64,000 bases of DNA from an uncultured Eubacteriales bacterium (GTDB lineage Bacteria; Bacillota; Clostridia; Oscillospirales; Acutalibacteraceae): assembly GCA_949422855.1 (NCBI GenBank), contig CASPLG010000007.1, positions 1-64,000 on the forward strand, in the 5' to 3' direction. Of this stretch, positions 9,043-15,854 are shown piece after piece. Position numbers and translations under genes: made by a program. Under the pieces are notes generated by a model. The model was not told the origin of the DNA, made no database searches, and was given only the letters and a program-made list of their open reading frames with translations. Numbering within the stretch: position 1 is the stretch's first letter; each line of letters begins with the position of its first letter.

Positions 9043-9905
9043 AGTCTTTCCTCCTCTATCATGTTGTATATAGTTCTTTTTATTATGTCTCCCGCTTTTA
9101 TCGGTGAAAATTTCCCCGGGAGTCCCAGTGCATGGATCGCTTTTATTCCCAAAAACTCGGCTAATTCAAAATCCACGCCGCCGGGTTTTGAGGATAAATC
9201 GATAATTTTAGTCTCGTATGAACATTTTAATAAATTCTCCCGGTTAAAGATTTTAAAGGGCACCGTATTGAATATTAAATCATAATCCAGTTTTTGCGGC
9301 ATGTTATTTGTATTTATGCTTTCATATCCCATAACTTCTATCCAGGCTAAATCTGAAGGTTTTCGTGCACTGACCGTAACATTTGCTCCCATGTCTTTTA
9401 GAATCTTTGATAAAACCTTTCCAATTCTTCCGTACCCCACAATGAGGCACCTGCTGGAATGGATAGTTCCTAAAAATTCGCTCAGTGCAATATTTATAGC
9501 TCCCTCGGCGGTGGCTAACGCGTTTAATATTTGAAACTCCTCACGTGCATAGTAGTCTTTTAGTTTTATGTTTGTATTTTCCGGTATTAATGGACTAAGT
9601 GAGTTTATTCCTCCACAGAATACAGTTTTATCTGTTAGTTCCCGCATTAAGTCATATAATTTTATTTGAGACTTTGAAAAGGGTGCATTTAAAGTTTCCC
9701 CATCGTAAGTGACGGGAAGGGGCAGGATAACATAGTCGCTGGTTTTTATGGCATTTTCCAGTTTATCCGTAAAATTTTCTTGGTTGGATGCGGTAGATGA
9801 ATTTGCAAATATTTTCACGGAGTTTTCATCTTTGGCTATTGATTCAGACAAAAATATCTGTCTCATATCGCCCCCTACTATTCCGAAATTTTTATATTTA
9901 ATCAT
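9039..9905 (-). CDS. dpaA: Dipicolinate synthase subunit A
   Basis: 288 aa, SpoVFA. N-terminal dipicolinate synthase domain (FGIVGGDMRQIFLSESIA) and a C-terminal Rossmann fold with CLIVGYGRIGKVLSKIL (about residues 153-169). Acts with DpaB in the mother cell late in sporulation. Followed directly by dpaB; the pair sits immediately upstream of spoIIIA, both needed in the mother cell. Confidence 0.94.
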   Translation of the reverse strand: MIKYKNFGIVGGDMRQIFLSESIAKDENSVKIFANSSTASNQENFTDKLENAIKTSDYVILPLPVTYDGETLNAPFSKSQIKLYDLMRELTDKTVFCGGINSLSPLIPENTNIKLKDYYAREEFQILNALATAEGAINIALSEFLGTIHSSRCLIVGYGRIGKVLSKILKDMGANVTVSARKPSDLAWIEVMGYESINTNNMPQKLDYDLIFNTVPFKIFNRENLLKCSYETKIIDLSSKPGGVDFELAEFLGIKAIHALGLPGKFSPIKAGDIIKRTIYNMIEEERL

Positions 9906-9933
9906 AATAATTCTACACTCCCTTGCTCGGTTA

Positions 9934-9961
9934 CATTATATGAATACTCTAAACTCAAGGT
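9934..9961 (-). promoter_or_regulatory. Possible sigma-K promoter of dpaAB
   Basis: AC, 17 bp, CATATAATG on the minus strand approximates the Bacillus sigma-K pattern (AC, about 17 bp, CATANNNTA), 29 bp before dpaA. Weak motif; placed mainly because dpaAB is sigma-K controlled in Bacillus. Confidence 0.35.
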
Positions 9962-10153
9962 TCTTAATTTATTTATACCCGAAAATCGAGTAAAAAGATA
10001 TTTTTGGATGGTAGATTTTACGAAGATAATTTTAGATTATTCAGGCTAATACTAACCATGTGGTTTATATTTTTTTTACCGGGTCTTGGGAGTATATTTT
10101 ATATCAGGAAAACGGACAATATTTTTTAGTTTAATATATTAGATAAAAATAAC

Positions 10154-10181
10154 TTGACTTACATGTATATAAGTGTATAAT
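10154..10181 (+). promoter_or_regulatory. Sigma-A promoter of orphan 244-aa gene
   Basis: TTGACT, 16-bp spacer, TATAAT, about 88 bp before the ATG at 10269. The rest of the 9906-10268 gap shows no coding signal. Confidence 0.7.
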
Positions 10182-10268
10182 ATAACTGTAAGATATATGG
10201 ATATTGTGCAATTATTATCCAATTTAATCTTATATTTTACACTTATTTTAGACAAAGGAGTGATTTTA

Positions 10269-11003
10269 ATGGCTATAGTTCATCTGGGACCGGCATGCGT
10301 AAAGACTTTTATCGAAAAGCTTTCCGGGACTTATCCGACAGAAATTAATGTGACGGACATAGTTAAGGAAGTGTTGGAAGATAACAAAAGATGGTGTGTC
10401 ATGATGGGTCGGGTTGCTATACAAAACGAATTAAAAGATTTTGAACATGCATGCTCTGAGGCAGGTGTAGAGATGCAGGAGCCAAAGTGCCACTGCAACA
10501 AGACGAATCTTGAAGCTGAGCGTTGGCTTTCCGACTTTTTAGAAGACTATGCTCATAAGAAGCTTATCTCTAGCAAACACAAGTTTCATGATGAAGAACA
10601 AGGTGAGACTTTTTTAGGGGAGCTTAAAAAAGGTGGAAATAAAGTTATCGATTTACTCAATGATATAAGTGAAAAGGATGAATGGATTAAACCGTTTTTC
10701 AGAAAGCTCGTTCCGCCTTCTAAAAGTTCACAATTGAGCGGGTCTGCGAATAAGCTCAACTATATATTAAGCACAGGGGCCGGCGGATTTAAATTCAGTG
10801 CTTACACGGCTTTTACGAAGGATAAGAAGAAGGACAGTTTATATAAGATTGTCTACCCTGCTTTTAAAATTAATAACTCAGATCAAGAGGAAGCGCTCCT
10901 TCAACAGATGATAAAAGCAAAGGTTGTTCCAAATAGTTTATTCTTTTTTGCGGTCAGTGCAAAACAGTATAAGAGCAGGTTGAAAGACATTACAAAAAAG
11001 TAG
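10269..11003 (+). CDS. Orphan protein, 244 aa, function unknown
   Basis: Not recognised. Start ATG 10269 follows AAAGGAG by 8 bp; the frame is open to 10173 but that extension overlaps the promoter. No signal peptide or membrane span. A cysteine-rich patch (CSEAGVEMQEPKCHCNK, about residues 65-81) could bind metal. The rest is mixed helical with many Lys/Asp/Glu. It ends at a TAG, yet the frame stays open for 28 more codons with normal-looking composition before a TAA and a strong terminator (see the next feature), so the present end may be a recent truncation. Confidence 0.78.
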   Translation: MAIVHLGPACVKTFIEKLSGTYPTEINVTDIVKEVLEDNKRWCVMMGRVAIQNELKDFEHACSEAGVEMQEPKCHCNKTNLEAERWLSDFLEDYAHKKLISSKHKFHDEEQGETFLGELKKGGNKVIDLLNDISEKDEWIKPFFRKLVPPSKSSQLSGSANKLNYILSTGAGGFKFSAYTAFTKDKKKDSLYKIVYPAFKINNSDQEEALLQQMIKAKVVPNSLFFFAVSAKQYKSRLKDITKK

Positions 11004-11090
11004 GGTATTTTCCACAAGCGACATAAGGCAGCAGCATCTGATGAACGTGAAGAAGTGTTTGATGCCGGAAATGGCGAGCAATTTAATTAA
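11004..11090 (+). other. In-frame continuation after TAG, then TAA
   Basis: Directly after the TAG of the 244-aa gene, 28 in-frame codons read GIFHKRHKAAASDEREEV.. and end at TAA 11088-11090; the terminator follows 21 bp later. The hydrophilic composition resembles the protein. Either a former C-terminal tail cut by a nonsense mutation or an amber-readthrough tail. Other genes here end in TAG normally, so no genetic-code change is implied. Confidence 0.4.
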
Positions 11091-11111
11091 AAAATCCAAA
11101 AATATACAGAC

Positions 11112-11154
11112 CTCCAAAGTGCCGTAGATATTTTCGAAGCACTTTGGAGACTTT
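11112..11154 (+). terminator. Strong stem-loop terminator
   Basis: Perfect 11-bp stem CTCCAAAGTGC/GCACTTTGGAG (11112-11122 with 11139-11149), then CTTTT. Between here and the tRNA at 11396 I see no gene. Confidence 0.7.
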
Positions 11155-11395
11155 TATCGTGAAACCCAAATATAAGGTAAAAAGGCATTAAATAGTCATC
11201 ATTAAACGTTATAAATTTTTTGCTGCAGCGCCATAGTAAACTTATCTTTCGTATTTTTTGGTTTACACAAAATGACAGGTTCAAACAAATCCATAGATCT
11301 AACATTCGACCTACCAAAAAAGATTTTACCAACGGAAAAATAACGCATATCTCCGACGAGAAACCAATCAAAAAGCAAACACAGAACAATCAACC

Positions 11396-11472
11396 TGGTG
11401 CGCCTAGAGGGATTCGAACCCCCAGCATTACGGTCCGTAGCCGCACCCTCTATCCAGTTGAGGTATAGGCGC
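11396..11472 (-). tRNA. tRNA-Arg (ACG)
   Basis: 77-nt cloverleaf on the minus strand with 3' CCA encoded. Acceptor GCGCCTA pairs with TAGGCGC; anticodon loop CTACGGA gives ACG; T arm GGGGG-TTCGAAT-CCCTC; D loop contains GG. It sits at the edge of the 10-21 kb accessory island, a typical integration neighbourhood, but I found no second copy of its 3' end in the window. Confidence 0.95.
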
Positions 11473-11496
11473 AAGTAAAACAAACTCCACCACATA

Positions 11497-11525
11497 ACTA
11501 TACCACTGCTAAAGGCGTTTATCAA
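11497..11525 (-). promoter_or_regulatory. Promoter of tRNA-Arg
   Basis: Minus strand TTGATA, 17-bp spacer, TATAGT, 25 bp before the tRNA 5' end. Confidence 0.6.
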
Positions 11526-11590
11526 TAGATAAATTACTTAGTTTGGAAAATTTATAATTTTATCCATTATATTCACCTATAGCAGTGGCA
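11501..11590. repeat. Imperfect 15-bp inverted repeat around 60 bp
   Basis: TACCACTGCTAAAGG (11501-11515) and, inverted, TGCCACTGCTATAGG (11590-11576) differ at two positions. The left arm lies within the tRNA-Arg promoter spacer. It could be a small mobile-element relic or a regulatory palindrome; chance is possible. Confidence 0.4.
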
Positions 11591-11622
11591 TTTTTATATA
11601 TTTTTACACCGTGCACAAAAAG

Positions 11623-11646
11623 AAAAGACCTATTTCTAGGCCTTTT
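11623..11646 (-). terminator. Terminator of 268-aa orphan gene
   Basis: Stem AAAAGACCTA / TAGGCCTTTT with one mismatch and a 4-base loop, followed leftwards by CTTTTCTTTTT, 14 bp after the gene end. Confidence 0.65.
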
Positions 11647-11660
11647 TATCTTGGATTTTA

Positions 11661-12467
11661 TTATTTAAAGGAACTTAAATTGTTATCTTTGTAGAATTTT
11701 ACAAGTGCATCTATGTCGCCTTCGTTCCTGCTATCAACAAACCCACAATATTTTGCAAATTCCTTCATACCCCGTGTAGCTTCGTCCCCAAACTGAGCTG
11801 TTTTATTAAGTTTACACTCCAGTAGATGCAGTGCAGTCTGGTATGTTCCACCCGGGTTTTGTTCGGCTTTCTGGCCCTCACCATAACACCCCATTACACG
11901 CCACTCAGCAGCTTTACCGTTAAGCATTTTTCCAAAGTCAGCTATGAGCTTATCGTGTTCACTCTTCTGAACGTATTTATCCTGTTCATTTTTCTGCAGA
12001 TTAGAAAACTTTGGATCCTTAACCCATCGCGTTGCAAATTTTGAGCCATCTACAATATTCTGTAACTCTGTATCAGTTAACTCTGAGGGATCCTTTTTGA
12101 AAAGCGCCGCAACTTGAGTATTATTTTTAAGCGTGTTTAACTGCTGTGGAGTAAGATTATTAAAATCAACCCCCTTTTGCTTAGCCTCCTCATTGACAGC
12201 CTCACTAACTTTAGCGTTGATCTTTTCCATAACCTGCTTGTTGTTTAGAACAGACTGCAATACCTGATCATCAAAATGATAATTTGTCCAGTTAGGTGCA
12301 GGTTCGTTTAATGACGCTGAAGGGCTGGGTTTGAGTATGTAGAACTCATCATCTTTGAAATAATGAATGGCACCAATTCCGCCAAGTACGAGCCCTGAGA
12401 CCACAGCCCCGGTCACGCCTCCTGTGATAAGCATCTGATGAAGTAGCTTCATTTCCGTAAATCCCAT
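11661..12467 (-). CDS. Orphan membrane-anchored protein, 268 aa
   Basis: Not recognised. Start ATG 12467 after AAGGAGGAAT. One glycine-rich N-terminal membrane helix (about residues 12-35, MLITGGVTGAVVSGLVLGGI) followed by HYFKDDEFYIL, then a hydrophilic region with short helical units (NNLTPQQLNTLKNN, about residue 100; DPSELTDTELQNIVDG, about 125) and a C-terminal domain. No cleavage site is evident, so a single-pass anchored protein with the bulk outside is likely. The anchor-plus-KD segment resembles that of the next gene (VGGIQKWKDGHVHLFG). Own promoter and terminator. Confidence 0.8.
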   Translation of the reverse strand: MGFTEMKLLHQMLITGGVTGAVVSGLVLGGIGAIHYFKDDEFYILKPSPSASLNEPAPNWTNYHFDDQVLQSVLNNKQVMEKINAKVSEAVNEEAKQKGVDFNNLTPQQLNTLKNNTQVAALFKKDPSELTDTELQNIVDGSKFATRWVKDPKFSNLQKNEQDKYVQKSEHDKLIADFGKMLNGKAAEWRVMGCYGEGQKAEQNPGGTYQTALHLLECKLNKTAQFGDEATRGMKEFAKYCGFVDSRNEGDIDALVKFYKDNNLSSFK

Positions 12468-12511
12468 TTAAAATATTCCTCCTTAAACTATTAAGAACTG
12501 ATTACATATAT

Positions 12512-12540
12512 ATTATAGCATACATAAAACCAAATTGCAA
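12512..12540 (-). promoter_or_regulatory. Sigma-A promoter, shared TTGCAATTTGG form
   Basis: Minus strand TTGCAA, 17 bp, TATAAT, 44 bp before the 268-aa gene. The first 11 bases (TTGCAATTTGG) are identical to those of the promoter at 13584-13612. Confidence 0.7.
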
Positions 12541-12601
12541 GAGAAAAATAAAAAAATTTATATTATTTTATAAAATCGGGTTAAAGGGCACCGCACAAAA
12601 C

Positions 12602-12626
12602 AAAAAAGACCCATTTCTGAGTCTCT
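12602..12626 (-). terminator. Terminator of repeat-protein gene
   Basis: Short stem AGACTC/GGGTCT with one G-U pair, followed leftwards by TTTTTTGTTTTG, about 25 bp after the stop of the 288-aa gene. Confidence 0.6.
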
Positions 12627-12650
12627 TTTGAATTCAACACGGAACAAATA

Positions 12651-13517
12651 CTAACCCTTAAGAACCTTCATGGCTGCTAAGAACTCTTTTGCACCCTTGT
12701 CACTGTTCTCATAACCAGCAGCCTCAGCTCTCTCTTTCACGAAAGTCTTACAGGCAGGCCCCATCGCATCATACTCCTTACCCGATTCAAGAACTTGTAA
12801 AATAGTAACATTATTATTAGCGTGATTACCAATATCTTCGAGATTAGCAGGATTAATAGTATTGGATGCTGACCTTACAGCAGCAGCCTTAGCGTACAGA
12901 GAATCTGCACCATTCAATTTATCCTTTTCAGGAGCAGGCAAGTTAGCAATCTTTATTGCATCCTTCTGAGCCTGAGCCAAGTCAGCAAATGTTGCTTTAT
13001 TCTTTTCCTCCTGAGTCAAGCCAGCAAATGTTGCTTTATTCTTTTCCTCCTGAGTCAAGCCATCAAATGTTGCTTTATTCTTTTCCTCCTGAGTCAAGCC
13101 AGCAAATGTTGCTTTATTCTTTTCCTCCTGAGTCAAGCCATCAAATGTTGCTTTATTCTTTTCCTCCTGAGTCAAGCCAGCAAATGTTGCTTTATTCTTT
13201 TCCTCCTGAGTCAAGCCATCAAATGTAGAAGCAATATTCTGAGCCTTCTGAGCAGCCAGCGCGGTAACTTTACCGTTAACAGCACCAACACCAACAATCG
13301 CATCCAAAGCTGTATTCTTTGCCGTTTTGCCATCATTGTCGTCCTTAAAGCTTTTCAGGTAAGCCTCTATATTCTCTTTGCTGTATGAGCAGCCGAACAG
13401 ATGAACATGACCATCCTTCCACTTTTGGATTCCACCTACAGCAGTTAAAGTAAGCAACACACCCCCAAGAAGACTACCGCCCACTGGTAAAACTACGTCC
13501 ATCAATACATCTTTCAT
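12651..13517 (-). CDS. Orphan membrane-anchored protein with 13-aa tandem repeats
   Basis: 288 aa, not recognised. Start ATG 13517 after AAAAGGAG. N-terminal glycine-rich membrane helix (about 8-30, VVLPVGGSLLGGVLLTLTAV), then IQKWKDGHVHLFGCSY, an Ala-rich region, and from residue 98 six almost perfect 13-residue units TF(D/A)GLTQEEKNKA plus a seventh diverged unit (TFADLAQAQKDAI). D and A alternate, so the real unit is a 26-residue dimer present three times. A non-repeated C-terminal domain (about 190-288) follows. Repeats of this kind build extended helical stalks. Probably surface-exposed; function unknown. Confidence 0.82.
   Translation of the reverse strand: MKDVLMDVVLPVGGSLLGGVLLTLTAVGGIQKWKDGHVHLFGCSYSKENIEAYLKSFKDDNDGKTAKNTALDAIVGVGAVNGKVTALAAQKAQNIASTFDGLTQEEKNKATFAGLTQEEKNKATFDGLTQEEKNKATFAGLTQEEKNKATFDGLTQEEKNKATFAGLTQEEKNKATFADLAQAQKDAIKIANLPAPEKDKLNGADSLYAKAAAVRSASNTINPANLEDIGNHANNNVTILQVLESGKEYDAMGPACKTFVKERAEAAGYENSDKGAKEFLAAMKVLKG
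12993..13226 (-). repeat. Six 39-bp in-frame tandem repeats
   Basis: Six copies of a 39-bp unit inside the 288-aa gene, differing essentially only at one codon that alternates GAT and GCT, so the array is three 78-bp dimers. A degenerate seventh copy follows (12954-12992). Near identity of copies points to recent expansion or ongoing unequal recombination. The copies abut with no spacers, so this is not CRISPR. Confidence 0.95.
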
Positions 13518-13583
13518 TAAAAAACCTCTCCTTTTTAATATTTAATTAGTTCTTCTAAAACCTAACCTTTATCCTACATGTTC

Positions 13584-13612
13584 ATTATACCAGGTATCTT
13601 CCCAAATTGCAA
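13584..13612 (-). promoter_or_regulatory. Sigma-A promoter, shared TTGCAATTTGG form
   Basis: Minus strand TTGCAA, 17 bp, TATAAT, 66 bp before the repeat-protein gene; begins with the same 11 bases as the promoter at 12512-12540. Confidence 0.7.
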
Positions 13613-13742
13613 CACCCAAATATAAATTCAGCACTTTTAATTAAATTAAGTTAAAAAAATTGTGTTTTTTCGATAATATGTCTTTGTTACGCACCGAAGT
13701 ATGATGTAGATACATTTCAAAGAGACCCAACATCAACGCCTC

Positions 13743-14390
13743 TTAATCGTGCATACCACCCTGCTCTGCTATACGGCGGCACACGCTCTCCACATACTCA
13801 AACGCCTTGATATCCTCTGAGGTTGACTCTGCATCCTTGCAGTCGCGCAGTCCCGCCTCCAGCTGACGGCTCACGAAACTGCGGTCGAGCCCGTAAAATG
13901 CAGCATTGCTGTTGCGCAGTAAATTCTGCACATTGGCAACGGTAGCTGTATCATTATAGTCATTCGTACGATAGAATGTATTACCATTCCTTATACCCAC
14001 ACCGTTCACGCGAATACAGCCGGGAGCTTTTTCGGCATCTTGTCTTTTCACCCTAAATTGTTTAAATTCCGGTGATGCACTGAGTCTGTCCAGGCACAGC
14101 TTCAATTTATTCATAGTCTGCGGATCGATAGTCACAAAGCTGGTATTGTTTGAGTTTTGTGTGTCCGCCGTGGTATCCGCCGTCGAGACAGATGCAGTAG
14201 CATCCGTGGCGACACTCACTGTTGGCACGGACACGGTAGTTGCTTGAGTATTTTGTGTTTCGGTACTTTGTTCTGTTTGTGGTGAGCCTGTCAATTTTCC
14301 GTGCAGTTTGATTGACAGATTTCCTACTATTAGTGCCAAGCACACAAAATCAACAGTTCTACCTAAAGTTGACACCAGTTCTACTGACAT
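13743..14390 (-). CDS. Orphan membrane-anchored protein with Thr/Ser linker
   Basis: 215 aa, not recognised. Start ATG 14390 after AAGGAGGGA. Single N-terminal membrane helix (about 12-30, TVDFVCLALIVGNLSIKL), a 50-residue Thr/Ser/Val/Ala-rich linker (about 38-85) typical of extracytoplasmic spacers, then a globular C-terminal domain of about 125 residues (CLDRLSASPEFKQFRVKRQD..). The layout anchor-linker-domain suggests display on the cell surface. No catalytic motif seen. Confidence 0.8.
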   Translation of the reverse strand: MSVELVSTLGRTVDFVCLALIVGNLSIKLHGKLTGSPQTEQSTETQNTQATTVSVPTVSVATDATASVSTADTTADTQNSNNTSFVTIDPQTMNKLKLCLDRLSASPEFKQFRVKRQDAEKAPGCIRVNGVGIRNGNTFYRTNDYNDTATVANVQNLLRNSNAAFYGLDRSFVSRQLEAGLRDCKDAESTSEDIKAFEYVESVCRRIAEQGGMHD

Positions 14391-14472
14391 TAAAAAATCC
14401 CTCCTTAATATAAAATATTTTTATGTTGAGTCATAAGAAACTACTAAGGTAACACAACATAAATTACGAAGT

Positions 14473-14502
14473 ATTATAACATTAAATACATATCAAAATC
14501 AA
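14473..14502 (-). promoter_or_regulatory. Putative promoter of 215-aa gene
   Basis: Minus strand TTGATT, 18 bp, TATAAT, about 82 bp before the ATG. The remainder of 14503-14700 shows nothing I can support. Confidence 0.5.
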
Positions 14503-14707
14503 CCATTAATTTTACTTTGCCCTCTTTGCCCTAGAAGATGACATGATATTGAAAGGTCCGGAAAATACTGCACTTGGTTTAGCGTAAAATACCTTCAAAT
14601 GCGAGCCCAAAAAAACTTATTTTACATATTTAACTTTTTTATATTACGCATGTGGCACTCCCTTTACTTTTCATAGTATTCCGCCGCAAACACCGGAGAA
14701 AATTTAC

Positions 14708-14741
14708 AAAAAACAAAAAAAGAGACTCGAAAACGAGTCCC
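14708..14741 (-). terminator. Terminator of 133-aa gene
   Basis: GACTCG-TTTT-CGAGTC stem-loop followed leftwards by a long T run (CTTTTTTTGTTTTTTG), about 45 bp after the gene stop. Confidence 0.8.
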
Positions 14742-14784
14742 AACATTAACAAAAAGCGCATCAAACCACCCGATTCCCTAAAAC

Positions 14785-15186
14785 TTAACCGCCGATCTTA
14801 CCATTGATCGCTGCGATACGCAAAGCATCCCTGACCCTTCCTTTCGACGCATCTATCTTCTGCATAAGGTCGACAATCCTACCTTTTACAGTCCTCGTAA
14901 ACCTATTATCCTCTGCATGCTTGCTTGTCGCATAACTATAAAGCTGATTTTGCAGCCTCTCAAGAGCTTTATAATCATCGATACAATCTGCACCGCAGGA
15001 GGCTCTGTTCACAGCATTAAGGGTTGTGGCGTCAATTAATTCCTCATACCTATCCAATGGGATAATTCCTATCTTCTTCTCTGCATTACTTAAGCAGAGC
15101 TCATGAATAGCCTGACCTGCGCCCATGATTAGAGTCAAACCTACAAACGAAGCTGAAATTGTATAAACAATGTTATCCATACCCAT
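14785..15186 (-). CDS. Orphan small membrane-anchored protein, 133 aa
   Basis: Not recognised. ATG 15186 chosen (GAAGGAG 9 bp before); an in-frame TTG at 15204 overlaps that ribosome site. N-terminal membrane helix (about 5-28, IVYTISASFVGLTLIMGAGQAI) and a charged helical remainder (DRYEELIDATTLNAVNR..) with three cysteines. Fourth of four consecutive single-gene units on this strand with an N-terminal anchor. Confidence 0.78.
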   Translation of the reverse strand: MGMDNIVYTISASFVGLTLIMGAGQAIHELCLSNAEKKIGIIPLDRYEELIDATTLNAVNRASCGADCIDDYKALERLQNQLYSYATSKHAEDNRFTRTVKGRIVDLMQKIDASKGRVRDALRIAAINGKIGG

Positions 15187-15370
15187 TTTAATGAACTCCT
15201 TCAAACAAAAATTTTTCCAAGAAATGAAAGCACATGATTACCAAATGTTAAAATACTGAAAAGCCTCAACAAACGGCATGCTCTGAAAACTCTGGACAAA
15301 TAGGCCTTACAAAATAAAAAGTAATAATAAGAACATGTGATAATTGACCTGATCTTCCAGCTACGTTCTT

Positions 15371-15399
15371 ATTGTAACATATATTTAATAGTATGTCAA
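15371..15399 (-). promoter_or_regulatory. Sigma-A promoter upstream of 133-aa gene
   Basis: Minus strand TTGACA, 17 bp, TACAAT. It lies 185 bp before the ATG, giving a long leader; whether the leader (15187-15364) has a function is unknown. The rest of the 15187-15763 gap has no supported gene. Confidence 0.65.
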
Positions 15400-15763
15400 G
15401 CAGTTTTTTACTTCGAGTGGTGAAGGACGGGCTAAAAAGGGGGTCTAATAAGCTCCCGCACTGAAGTATTCTATAGACAAAAATATTCATAAGCAATCAG
15501 CATGCTATGTTCACTTTCAATCAGAAATTAAATATGATGATATTCGAAATCTAATCTATAAAAAACTGCGATTTGCTCTAAAGTCTGGTACAATAAATTG
15601 GAGAATCTGCTGTTGAAAAAATAGCAATTACCAAAGTAATAATTAAAATTTTTAAATCTAAAAGGTGCAAAAATTATTTTTGCTGCAGCAACTGGACACA
15701 TCAGGCTTAGATTATACTCTAAATTTATTTATTTTTACAAATATTATTTTAACTTTTTGTAGT

Positions 15764-15791
15764 TTGACAAAAAGCAATTAAAATGTATAAT
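15764..15791 (+). promoter_or_regulatory. Sigma-A promoter of secreted glycosyltransferase operon
   Basis: TTGACA, 16 bp, TATAAT, both hexamers perfect, 63 bp before the ATG. Suggests substantial constitutive expression. Confidence 0.8.
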
Positions 15792-15854
15792 TTTAAATGA
15801 ATTTATCAGAAAGGAGTCATAATTTTATTAAATATTGTTTGAAGGGGATATGTT

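Noticed and set aside
11001..11003. TAG as a recoded codon (alternative genetic code)
   Set aside because: Well-known genes here (nusG, rplK) end normally at TAG.
11087..11525. Minus-strand open frames across tRNA-Arg
   Set aside because: They translate straight through the tRNA gene, so they are artefacts.
12954..13226. Possible CRISPR array
   Set aside because: Copies abut with no unique spacers and are in frame with a gene; no cas gene is near.
12956..13228. Plus-strand 90-aa open frame over the tandem repeats
   Set aside because: It is a mirror of the repeat array; no ribosome site, promoter or independent sense.
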